From positions 1 to 17,938 of the forward strand of contig CAJGCX010000022.1 in the NCBI GenBank assembly GCA_904501895.1: DNA of 17,938 nucleotides, read 5' to 3'. Numbering within the stretch: position 1 is the stretch's first letter; each line of letters opens with the position of its first letter. Positions 6,779 through 13,584 of the stretch are shown piece after piece. This stretch comes from Clostridiaceae bacterium. GTDB lineage: Bacteria > Bacillota > Clostridia > Oscillospirales > Acutalibacteraceae. The notes beneath the pieces were generated by a model that was not told where the DNA came from, made no database searches, and was given only the letters and a program-made list of their open reading frames with translations. A program made the position numbers and the translations under genes.

Positions 6779-6792
6779 TTCCTTATTGAAAT

Positions 6793-6822
6793 AAAAAAAG
6801 ACGGAGTCTTTTGGACTCCGTC
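6793..6822 (-). terminator. Strong terminator of the secreted cohesin gene
   Basis: Perfect 9-bp stem GACGGAGTC (6800-6808) / GACTCCGTC (6814-6822) with a 5-nt loop, followed on the minus strand by seven T residues (6793-6799). It lies 20 bp past the stop codon at 6843. Confidence 0.9.
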
Positions 6823-6842
6823 AGTAAACTGTTAAGTTTTAA

Positions 6843-7679
6843 TTATGCAATAGCGTCTGTGTTAGGGATTGCTGGACTCTGAAGGTTTTCTTCTTTGTTA
6901 TTATCCTTAACTGCGAGTACAACTCTTTCCTTAACGTGACCACACATTGTGCACTTAAGAACCTTTTCGCCGTTTTCTTTCTCTGTAGCTTCCTTAGTTA
7001 CAACCCACTTGTAAGCACACTTACCTGTTGCAGGAATAACTTCTGTTTCCTTTTCGCCACATACTGTACAGTTTCTAGCCTTAAGACCATCTTTCTTACA
7101 TGTAGCAACCTTTTCTACTGCCCATGTGCTCCACTTGTGACCGTCTGCACAAGGATCTTCTGGTTCTGATGGCTTTTCTGTTGGTTTTTCTGTTGGCTTT
7201 TCTGTTGGTTCTTCTGTTGGTTCTTCAACTACTTCAGCAGCAACTGTAACCTTAACTGAGTTTACAGCAACTTCAACGTTTGCGAAATCAGCATCTGTAG
7301 CTTCAGCTACGTCAAATGTAACGTTAGCTTCGCCAGCCTTAAGAGCTTCGAATGTCATAACGCAAACTGTACCTGCTGTTTCAAATGTTGCAGCAGCAGC
7401 CATTGTTGCGATACCTGTCTTAACGTTAACTGTTGCACCAAGGTCGCCAGCCTTCATATCAACTGCCTTGAGAACTTCTGAATCGTAGTTAGCCTTGATT
7501 GTAAGTGTACCAAGACCTGACTTTTCAGCAAGAGCAACTGTAACTACAACTTTGTCGCCAACCTTAACATCTGTCTTGTCAGCAGAAACTGTAAGTGATG
7601 GAGCAGCAGCAGATACTACAAATGAGAACATGCTGAATGCAACGAGAACTGCTAAGAGAACGCTTGCAAATTTTTTCAT
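6843..7679 (-). CDS. Secreted cohesin-domain protein with cysteine-pair modules
   Basis: 278 residues. A signal peptide (1-25, ending VVSAA) precedes a cohesin-like domain (about 27-147: PSLTVSADKTDVKVGDKVVV, then TIKANYDSEVL). A PTE(E/K) linker (about 152-172) leads to two cysteine-pair modules: VATCKKDGLKARNCTVCGEK (192-211) and a second, degenerate one with C243/C246. Cohesins bind dockerins in cellulosome assembly. No membrane helix or sorting signal is present; the tail SPAIPNTDAIA recalls a sortase motif but lacks hydrophobic and basic parts. A perfect consensus promoter, a strong terminator and GAPDH-like codon use (AAC, GAC, ATC, GCT) suggest very high expression. RBS AAAGGAAGG precedes the ATG at 7677-7679. 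Ligand unknown; the cohesin call rests on fold-like patterns, not a search. Confidence 0.78.
   Translation of the reverse strand: MKKFASVLLAVLVAFSMFSFVVSAAAPSLTVSADKTDVKVGDKVVVTVALAEKSGLGTLTIKANYDSEVLKAVDMKAGDLGATVNVKTGIATMAAAATFETAGTVCVMTFEALKAGEANVTFDVAEATDADFANVEVAVNSVKVTVAAEVVEEPTEEPTEKPTEKPTEKPSEPEDPCADGHKWSTWAVEKVATCKKDGLKARNCTVCGEKETEVIPATGKCAYKWVVTKEATEKENGEKVLKCTMCGHVKERVVLAVKDNNKEENLQSPAIPNTDAIA
7171..7226 (-). repeat. 12-bp tandem repeat coding the PTE(K/E) linker
   Basis: Four full copies and a partial fifth of a 12-bp unit (ggcttttctgtt and close variants) starting at 7171, 7183, 7195, 7207 and 7219. They code for repeated Pro-Thr-Glu-Lys/Glu, the flexible linker of the secreted cohesin protein. 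Copy number could vary between strains by slippage. Confidence 0.85.
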
Positions 7680-7776
7680 TTTGATTACCTTCCTTTTAGG
7701 GCTTTGCCCAATATTTTATTTTTGTTGCACAAAAGCAACGTTCAAAATATGCTTATTTGCATAAATTGTTGATTCG

Positions 7777-7805
7777 ATTATAGCACAATGGTTTTCAAGT
7801 GTCAA
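7777..7805 (-). promoter_or_regulatory. Full-consensus promoter of the secreted cohesin gene
   Basis: On the minus strand: TTGACA (7800-7805), 17-bp spacer, TATAAT (7777-7782), with the extended TGC just before the -10 box. Both hexamers are exact. The leader of about 90 nt holds two small hairpins, GTTGC/GCAAC and GGGC/GCCC, the latter next to the ribosome site. It lies between this gene and the end of the cohesin-dockerin gene, where I see no terminator. Confidence 0.88.
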
Positions 7806-7839
7806 CATTTTTGAAACAGTTTAACACTTTTTTAATATT

Positions 7840-9006
7840 TTAAAACTTTGCTATTCCTGCCACTATTTGGAGAATCATTCTTGAGTCAACTGCAGTGATT
7901 TGTCCATCCTTATTCATATCGCCCGCAAGCTTCTGTACAGATGTAAATTCTCTAAGACCTGCAACACTCTGCAAAACATAACGAGCGTCTACTGCTGTAA
8001 CATATCCGTCTCTGTTTACGTCGCCCAATTTATATTCTTCGATTTTTGGAATTTCTCTTGATTCAAGTGTCTTGCCACATGTTGTACACTTCTTTTCCTC
8101 AAGACCTGCTGATTCCTTTGTAGGAAGCTTTGTAACAATCCACACACCCTCACTGTGGCCTGTTGCAGGAATTGCGATTTCCTCACTGATGTAGTCACAG
8201 TTGTTGCAAACCTGAGTCTTAACACCATCTTTTTCACATGTTGGCTCTACATTTACAAACTCTTTCAAATCATGGTCAAGTGCAGGAATTTCCTTTTCAT
8301 CAGAAACGAAGCCACACACTGAGCATTTTTTACACTCTTTTCCTGTTTCTTTACAAGTAGCAGGCTTAATAACCACATTCTGCATATCGTGAGGGAGCAT
8401 TTCTACAATAATTTCTGTTTCCATGCCACACTCATCACATCTCTCTACATTTTTTCCCTGCTGAGTGCAAGAAACTATATCCACTGTATAAGTTGTCTTA
8501 TTTGTATGTGGGCAAGCAATTGTAATTACGTCATCCTTAAAGCTATCATTCACTTCATTTGTAAAATTCTTTTCCTCTTCCATAATGAAATTCTTTTCAA
8601 TAGCAACAACCTGCTCTGCCTCAATTGAAATGCTTCCACCTCTTTTAAGCACCTTAAACTGTACAGTGAAAAGTACTGCTTCAGCACCTAAATACTCAAT
8701 ATGACAGCCAACATATCTCACCTTGTTTTCTGCAAACTTTTCGTTGAGAGTTGCATCCATAGCATCTGTCGCTGTCAAAGAGCCCTCAACAAGAGCAAAG
8801 CAAGTATTATCGTATACCACGTTAAGTGTTGCAATAGCAAGGTTTGAGCCACTTGCTGCCTTTACTGTAACAGTAATAATATCACCCGGATTTGCACCTG
8901 TGTTATCTACAGTCATTGAAATATTTGGTGTAGCAGCAGATGCAATTATTGTTATTGAAGATAATGCAATAACAACTGCAACAATTACACATAAAAACTT
9001 TTTCAT
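7840..9006 (-). CDS. Cohesin-dockerin adaptor protein (scaffoldin-like)
   Basis: 388 residues. Signal peptide 1-25 (ending IASAA), then a cohesin-like domain (about 26-163: PNISMTVDNTGANPGDIITV, TLNVVYD). Four cysteine-pair modules follow (about 165-320: C190/C193, C228/C231, C267/C270, C307/C310), mostly ending in IPA-type motifs. A C-terminal type I dockerin (327-388) has two calcium loops, DVNRDGYVTAVD (329-340) and DMNKDGQITAVD (363-374). A protein with both partners can bind a dockerin-bearing enzyme and dock onto a cohesin, as adaptor scaffoldins do in Ruminococcus. The gene starts 20 bp after the GH3 stop codon with an AAAGGATG ribosome site, so it is probably cotranscribed with the GH3 gene. 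Dockerin assignment is firm; cohesin somewhat less so. Confidence 0.87.
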   Translation of the reverse strand: MKKFLCVIVAVVIALSSITIIASAATPNISMTVDNTGANPGDIITVTVKAASGSNLAIATLNVVYDNTCFALVEGSLTATDAMDATLNEKFAENKVRYVGCHIEYLGAEAVLFTVQFKVLKRGGSISIEAEQVVAIEKNFIMEEEKNFTNEVNDSFKDDVITIACPHTNKTTYTVDIVSCTQQGKNVERCDECGMETEIIVEMLPHDMQNVVIKPATCKETGKECKKCSVCGFVSDEKEIPALDHDLKEFVNVEPTCEKDGVKTQVCNNCDYISEEIAIPATGHSEGVWIVTKLPTKESAGLEEKKCTTCGKTLESREIPKIEEYKLGDVNRDGYVTAVDARYVLQSVAGLREFTSVQKLAGDMNKDGQITAVDSRMILQIVAGIAKF

Positions 9007-9026
9007 TTCTCAGTCCATCCTTTATA

Positions 9027-11447
9027 TTACTTATATTTTTTCATGCAAAGCTTCATAACAAAGCTTGCATTTCTCTGCAATTCATAGAGTGTGATACCGT
9101 CTTTTTTGCCATAAGTCTTCAAAAGTGTACCATCTGGCTTACCGTTAGTCACTCTGTCACCACCCGGCATAAGCACGTTTACACCTGCACGAACTCTGTA
9201 CGCCTGGTCACGTAATTTAGGGAATTCCTGGCTCTTTGACGGACGCATCCACCAGTCAGTCATCACAAGACCTTCAAATCCCCATTCCTCACGAAGAAGT
9301 CTTTCACAAAGCTCGTAATTGTAATGTCCCCAGACACCGTTGATTTTATTGTATGATGTCATAATTGTATTTGGCTTTGCTGTTTTTACACAGATTTCGA
9401 AGCCCTTAAGATAGATTTCACGAAGTGCTCTTTCAGAAAGTCTTGAATCGTTTCCTGTACGGTTAACCTCCTGATTATTACAAGCATAATGCTTCGGACA
9501 AGCACTGCCGCCACAAGTCTGAATACCCTTTACTGCTGCAGAACCCATAAGACCTGTTACAACAGGGTCTTCAGAGTAATACTCAAAGTTTCTGCCACAA
9601 AGGTGGCTACGATGAATATTCATACCTGGCGCTAAGAGAATATCACTTCCCTTTGCTTTTAATTCCTCACTTATTTTTGCATAAACCTTTTCAACAAGTT
9701 CAGTATTGAATGTACTTGCAAGAGCAGTACCGTTAGGAATAAGTGAGCAATATGATAAAAGTCTGATACCTGACGGACCGTCAGTTGTAATCATCGGTGG
9801 AATTCCTTTGTCACGAAGACTTTGTAAAATACCGCCCATTGCACCTGCATTACCCTTTGCACCAAGAGGACTATCCATTTTATAGTCGCCTCTTGAAATT
9901 GCTTCTAATTCATCAAGGCTCAACTGTGCTACAAAATCCTCCATTGAAACGTTTCCTGCTTCAACATCAGACAGCTTATATCCCTTATCTCCTGTAATTT
10001 CCTTACCTTCACCGATATTTTCAAGGATAATTTTCTTCAAATCGTACTGACGGCATGTTACAGGCTGTTTTTCTAAACCGTTCTCAGTATTTACAAATCT
10101 GTCAAAAGGAACCTGAGGTGCTGAGGTCTGCTTAAGCTTTAATGTCTGTACAGTTTCTTCCTGATAATAACTCCACACCTTTTCTGCATTGCGGACATTA
10201 TCACCAACACAGAGTGAATATTCGCCTTTTTCCATTACATAAGAGAAAGGATAACCACTAGCACCGTTATCGTCATATGACCAGAAGCGTTCAGCAGGAA
10301 CTGTAATCTTAACTGTCTGACTCTTGCCTGGCTCTAATTCCTTTGTTTTTGCAAATGCCACAAGCTCTTTTTCAGGATTTCCAAGCTTACCACAAGGCTT
10401 TGACACATAAACCTGAACAACCTCTTTACCGTTGAACTTGCCTGTATTCTTAACCTTGCATTTAACTGTGATACCCTCATCTGTCTGTTCAGTACTTTCA
10501 AACTTTGTGCTGAATGTTGTATATGAAAGGCCATAGCCAAAAGGATAAACAACTGCATCCTTATTAAATGTTTCGAAATAACGATAACCTACGTAAATAT
10601 CCTCTTCGTAAACATTAACATCACGATTACCAAAATTCGATGATGATGAGTAATCCTCATATCGTCTTGCGATTGTATCAGTAAGCTTACCACTTGGGCT
10701 AACCTTACCGCAAAGCAAGTCAGCAATAGCATTACCACTTTCCATACCGCCCTGCCATACTATCATAACAGCGCCAATTTTTTTGCCGAATTCACGGAGC
10801 CAGCTCATATCCATTACAGAACCGATATTGAGAAGCACTGTAACATCATCAAACTGCTCACAAATTCTATGTAATGCCATTCTTTCTTCATCAGTTATAT
10901 AGAAGCTACCTTTTTCAAGAGCATTTTCTCTATCCTCACCTGATGAACGTCCGATTACGAAAACTGCCTTATCACTATTTGCCTTTGCATTCTTAACAAT
11001 ATCAGCATCAAGTGGCATTTCAGGATAGCATCTTGGCCAATGACCCCAGACACCGTGGTCAATAGGATTTTCCTTGCACCATTTTTCGTAAATATCTGAA
11101 AGCTCAGTATTAAGGCACAAATCCTCACAGTTTTTAAGTCCTTCAATAAGATTTACACCGTAAGGCTTTTTAACATCACCGCCTGAACCGTAGCCTGTGA
11201 AAAACCAATCATTCTGTACTCTGCCGAAAACTGAAATCTTTTCACCCTTTTTAAAAGGAAGAACACCATTGTTCTCAAGCAAAACAGCAGTTTCAGAAGC
11301 AGCCTCACGCAAAACCTCAGGCATACCGTCAGTAACGGTCACATCACCAAGAGCCTCTAAAGCCTCTTCCTGAGAAACATCGGCACCTGCAATTTTCATA
11401 CCAAGCTTCATTACTGCAACTACAAGCTTTTCTGTAAATTTTGGCAT
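9027..11447 (-). CDS. GH3 beta-glucosidase-type enzyme with reversed domain order
   Basis: 806 residues. I chose the ATG at 11445-11447, 10 nt after AAGGGG (11458-11463); an ATG 8 codons earlier has no ribosome site. In most GH3 enzymes the (alpha/beta)8 barrel comes first. Here the (alpha/beta)6 sandwich (about 42-300, with the likely acid/base E171 in GRSSGED) and the fibronectin-III-like domain (about 310-430) come first, and the barrel (about 500-790) last, with TTDGPSG (554-560), RNFEYYSEDP (619-628), KH (652-653) and the nucleophile D731 in LVMTDWW. This order is known from rumen beta-glucosidases of Ruminococcus albus and Butyrivibrio. There is no signal peptide or dockerin, so it should act inside the cell on imported beta-linked oligosaccharides. 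Own promoter at 11481-11509. Confidence 0.92.
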   Translation of the reverse strand: MPKFTEKLVVAVMKLGMKIAGADVSQEEALEALGDVTVTDGMPEVLREAASETAVLLENNGVLPFKKGEKISVFGRVQNDWFFTGYGSGGDVKKPYGVNLIEGLKNCEDLCLNTELSDIYEKWCKENPIDHGVWGHWPRCYPEMPLDADIVKNAKANSDKAVFVIGRSSGEDRENALEKGSFYITDEERMALHRICEQFDDVTVLLNIGSVMDMSWLREFGKKIGAVMIVWQGGMESGNAIADLLCGKVSPSGKLTDTIARRYEDYSSSSNFGNRDVNVYEEDIYVGYRYFETFNKDAVVYPFGYGLSYTTFSTKFESTEQTDEGITVKCKVKNTGKFNGKEVVQVYVSKPCGKLGNPEKELVAFAKTKELEPGKSQTVKITVPAERFWSYDDNGASGYPFSYVMEKGEYSLCVGDNVRNAEKVWSYYQEETVQTLKLKQTSAPQVPFDRFVNTENGLEKQPVTCRQYDLKKIILENIGEGKEITGDKGYKLSDVEAGNVSMEDFVAQLSLDELEAISRGDYKMDSPLGAKGNAGAMGGILQSLRDKGIPPMITTDGPSGIRLLSYCSLIPNGTALASTFNTELVEKVYAKISEELKAKGSDILLAPGMNIHRSHLCGRNFEYYSEDPVVTGLMGSAAVKGIQTCGGSACPKHYACNNQEVNRTGNDSRLSERALREIYLKGFEICVKTAKPNTIMTSYNKINGVWGHYNYELCERLLREEWGFEGLVMTDWWMRPSKSQEFPKLRDQAYRVRAGVNVLMPGGDRVTNGKPDGTLLKTYGKKDGITLYELQRNASFVMKLCMKKYK

Positions 11448-11480
11448 AACACAAAATCCCCTTTTTAACATATATAATGT

Positions 11481-11509
11481 ATTTTATCATATTACACATT
11501 CTATTTCAA
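11481..11509 (-). promoter_or_regulatory. Promoter of the GH3 gene
   Basis: On the minus strand: TTGAAA (11504-11509), 17-bp spacer, TAAAAT (11481-11486), with TG one base before the -10 box. It would drive GH3 and probably the cohesin-dockerin gene behind it. Confidence 0.7.
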
Positions 11510-11510
11510 T

Positions 11511-11539
11511 AGAAAAAGACAGGCAAAAACCTGTCTTTT
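11511..11539 (-). terminator. Terminator of the anchored cohesin gene
   Basis: AAAAGACAGG (11514-11523) pairs perfectly with CCTGTCTTTT (11530-11539) over 10 bp with a 6-nt loop; on the minus strand it ends in a T-rich run. It lies 15 bp past the stop codon at 11554 and directly upstream of the GH3 promoter, separating the two transcripts. Confidence 0.88.
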
Positions 11540-11553
11540 GTTGATTTGATAAA

Positions 11554-12636
11554 TTATTTCTTTTTCTGACGGATTATAAGTGCAATATACATTACAAGCA
11601 CTATTACAAGAAGAAGTGCGAGTGCAATTACAACTATTAATGCAATATCACTGCCTACAGCACCGGTAAAAATCCCATTTGGTGCAGTTGTTGGCTCAGT
11701 TTCATATTCATAGTCATCTTCTGTTGTTGGTTCCGGTGTGAAAATTGGTTCAAATTCTGTTGTTGGTTCAGTTGAACTTTCCTCAGGCTGAGTAATATCT
11801 TCAGGGTCGATTCCTTCAATCAAAGTAGGAATAGTCTGAGTATCTACCTCACCACAATTCTGACAAGTTCTTTCCTTAATACCAACTGTTTCAGCAGTAG
11901 CCTCCTGTTTCACTGTCCATTCTGTATATTTATGACCTGTTGCAGGAATTTTTGATTCAACACCCTTAGCACCGCAAACTGTACATGTACCCACCTCGAT
12001 ACCTGTTTCGGTACAAGTCGCAGCCTTTTTAATTGTTGAGCTTGTATATGTATGAGCAGTTTTTTCAATTTCACGGGTTGCAGAATATCCACAGGTACAT
12101 GTTCCTATTTCAAGTCCCGTCTCTGTGCAGGTTGCATCAAAATTCTTTTCCCACTTCATTTTTGAATGGTCACAGCTTAATGTAATACTTGAGCGTGGAT
12201 ACTTTGTAGTTGTAACGTCATTTACGTCAGTTGATGTATTAATTACTGCGTAGATTTTACCGCCAACCTTGCCGGCATTGCTCTTTACTCTGAACTTCAT
12301 AGACAACGCGGTGCCGCCATTGGAAGATGCTCCACTTGCATCAGCATCATAAGTTATGCTACCTGAAGCTGGTTTAATGAATTCTGTTGCGAAAAGTCCT
12401 CCTGCTTTTTCTGTACCTGAAAGCAATTCAAATTCATCCGGGTTATATGACACAGTAAGCAAAATAGCAGAAACATCTGAAACACCTGACAATGATACTG
12501 TAACGCTTACAGTATCACCAGCCTTAACTGTATAATCACTTGCAGCAAGTGAAAGTGTAGGTGATGCAGCAAAGCAAGGAATAATATTTAATAGTAATAT
12601 AATGATTGCGAAAAGACATGCAAGAAGTTTTTTCAC
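11554..12636 (-). CDS. Membrane-anchored cohesin-domain protein
   Basis: 360 residues from GTG (12634-12636), 8 nt after GAGG (12645-12648); this start gives a classic signal peptide (MKKLLACLFAIIILLLNIIP, cut near CFAA). An in-frame GTG three codons earlier overlaps the ribosome site. A cohesin-like domain covers about 27-154 (PTLSLAASDYTVKAGDTVSV, TVSYNPDEFELL). Three cysteine-pair modules follow (about 155-270: C180/C182, C218/C221, C258/C261; with IPATGH at 230-235). Then come an acidic Thr/Pro/Glu linker (277-320), one membrane helix (about 331-355) and a basic tail RQKKK. The protein should display its cohesin outside the membrane, as an anchoring scaffoldin does. It has its own promoter and terminator. 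Its dockerin partner is unproven. Confidence 0.84.
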   Translation of the reverse strand: MKKLLACLFAIIILLLNIIPCFAASPTLSLAASDYTVKAGDTVSVTVSLSGVSDVSAILLTVSYNPDEFELLSGTEKAGGLFATEFIKPASGSITYDADASGASSNGGTALSMKFRVKSNAGKVGGKIYAVINTSTDVNDVTTTKYPRSSITLSCDHSKMKWEKNFDATCTETGLEIGTCTCGYSATREIEKTAHTYTSSTIKKAATCTETGIEVGTCTVCGAKGVESKIPATGHKYTEWTVKQEATAETVGIKERTCQNCGEVDTQTIPTLIEGIDPEDITQPEESSTEPTTEFEPIFTPEPTTEDDYEYETEPTTAPNGIFTGAVGSDIALIVVIALALLLVIVLVMYIALIIRQKKK

Positions 12637-12668
12637 ACATAACACCTCATTTTATATTGATAAATATT

Positions 12669-12696
12669 ATTATACTTATAAATTCACTTTTGTCAA
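12669..12696 (-). promoter_or_regulatory. Promoter of the anchored cohesin gene
   Basis: On the minus strand: exact TTGACA (12691-12696), 16-bp spacer, exact TATAAT (12669-12674). The -35 box overlaps the TGA stop of the preceding gene. Confidence 0.8.
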
Positions 12697-12932
12697 TTAA
12701 ATCTATGTGGGTGATAACGCCTTTTTGCAGACTTGTTTTCATAATATTCCGTCAACTGCATACCTGTAATTCTCGCCTCTCGCTCCATTTCCTTGAGTAT
12801 TGTTATTTTGTTGTTAATTTCATAAAGTTCAATGCCCGACTTGCCATTTTTAAGAGCAGAACAACTCTTTATCACTCCCTTTAAATCTTCTGCCTGTCTT
12901 AAATATTCCTGTCCCAACCGTTCCAAAGTCAT
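12693..12932 (-). CDS. Small helical protein behind a LexA-type box, function unknown
   Basis: 79 residues. I do not recognise the family. The ATG at 12930-12932 follows AAAGGAGG by 5 nt; the open frame extends 18 codons upstream, but that part runs through the operator and promoter. The sequence looks all-helical with heptad-like stretches (LGQEYLRQAEDLKGVIKSCS, then IELYEINNKITILKEMEREA) and a basic, His-containing end (KRRYHPHRFN). There is no signal peptide or membrane segment, so it is cytosolic. A GAAC-N4-GTTC palindrome lies just after its -10 box, so DNA-damage induction is likely. No terminator separates it from the anchored cohesin gene, though that gene has its own strong promoter. 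Confidence 0.75.
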   Translation of the reverse strand: MTLERLGQEYLRQAEDLKGVIKSCSALKNGKSGIELYEINNKITILKEMEREARITGMQLTEYYENKSAKRRYHPHRFN

Positions 12933-12952
12933 ATCTGCCTCCTTTCTGCACC

Positions 12953-12964
12953 GAACATTTGTTC
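12953..12964 (-). promoter_or_regulatory. LexA-type SOS box
   Basis: GAACATTTGTTC matches the Firmicute LexA box core GAAC-N4-GTTC exactly, within CGAACATTTGTTCT (consensus CGAACRNRYGTTCG). It begins 12 bp downstream of the -10 box at 12977-12982, where bound LexA would block transcription. A second perfect palindrome, TTCTGTACAGAA (12962-12973), overlaps it. Confidence 0.7.
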
Positions 12965-12976
12965 TGTACAGAAGGT

Positions 12977-13005
12977 ATAATATCACCTTTTTCCTTTAAA
13001 ATCAA
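12977..13005 (-). promoter_or_regulatory. Promoter of the 79-residue protein gene
   Basis: On the minus strand: TTGATT (13000-13005), 17-bp spacer, TATTAT (12977-12982), with TG one base before the -10 box. The LexA-type box lies directly downstream. Confidence 0.65.
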
Positions 13006-13022
13006 TAGAAAACAGAAAAAAC

Positions 13023-13040
13023 AGTCCGTTTGAATGGACT
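13023..13040 (-). terminator. Terminator of the zinc-ribbon membrane protein gene
   Basis: AGTCC (13023-13027) pairs with GGACT (13036-13040); on the minus strand TGTTTTTTC follows, and A/T flanks lengthen the stem. An additional AT-rich 7-bp hairpin, ATAACAA (13057-13063) / TTGTTAT (13070-13076), overlaps the stop codon and is followed on the minus strand by TATTTTTT. Confidence 0.65.
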
Positions 13041-13072
13041 TTTTCCAAAAAATATTATAACAAAATCTATTG

Positions 13073-13507
13073 TTATGTTTTTTTGATTACCTTTGCTCTG
13101 CATTTAGGACACGTTATTTCAATTTTACCCCTACCACTTGGCACACGAAGAACAGTTTTACATCCCTTACACTTGAAATACTTATGTGTTTTTCTGTCAC
13201 GGATTTTATTGACCAAAAGCTTCAATTCAGCCTTTGGCTTTTCTGCCCATCGCAAATACCAGTTAAGCTCTTTCCTTCTTGCCTCATATTTTTTCGAAAG
13301 ACTTCTGAATAGTGAATAAAATACCAGTATTAAGCCAATGAAATATAATATTTTTAATGGTCTGAAGTTTCCTAAAAATGTAAAAATCAAGGATGTAATA
13401 AGCAAAAACATTGTAAATTCGTCGTTGCCATATCTCCCCACCATAAACTGTTGCATTTTCGCTGCAAATCGACCAAGCATTTCCTGTAATCTCTGTAAAA
13501 AATTCAT
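13073..13507 (-). CDS. Two-helix membrane protein with C-terminal zinc ribbon
   Basis: 144 residues, no family name recognised. An amphipathic N-terminal stretch (1-28) precedes two hydrophobic segments (about 31-46 and 51-67, FTMFLLITSLIFTFLG and LKILYFIGLILVFYSLF). A basic helical region (70-110) leads to a zinc ribbon, CKGC (about 113-116) and CPKC (about 133-136), ending KVIKKT. Both ends should be cytoplasmic. Two-helix proteins with a zinc ribbon are frequent in Clostridia, generally uncharacterised; a role in membrane-associated sensing or protein contact is only a guess. AAGGAA precedes the ATG at 13505-13507. An extended -10 promoter lies upstream and terminators downstream, so it is monocistronic. 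Confidence 0.75.
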   Translation of the reverse strand: MNFLQRLQEMLGRFAAKMQQFMVGRYGNDEFTMFLLITSLIFTFLGNFRPLKILYFIGLILVFYSLFRSLSKKYEARRKELNWYLRWAEKPKAELKLLVNKIRDRKTHKYFKCKGCKTVLRVPSGRGKIEITCPKCRAKVIKKT

Positions 13508-13538
13508 CTCATTCTTCCTTAATTTGTAGTAGGGATAT

Positions 13539-13544
13539 ATTATA
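13539..13544 (-). promoter_or_regulatory. Extended -10 promoter of the zinc-ribbon membrane protein gene
   Basis: Exact TATAAT preceded by TGG on the minus strand (extended -10 type). No good -35 hexamer is seen at 16-18 bp. The repeat TACCA/TGGTA (13543-13559 on plus) surrounds the upstream edge and could bind a regulator. Confidence 0.45.
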
Positions 13545-13584
13545 CCATAAATATTGGTAAATGATTACATAATTTTAAACAAAA

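Noticed and set aside
12933..12986. 18-codon extension of the 79-residue protein
   Set aside because: It would translate the LexA-type box and -10 region, and a perfect AAAGGAGG precedes the later ATG.
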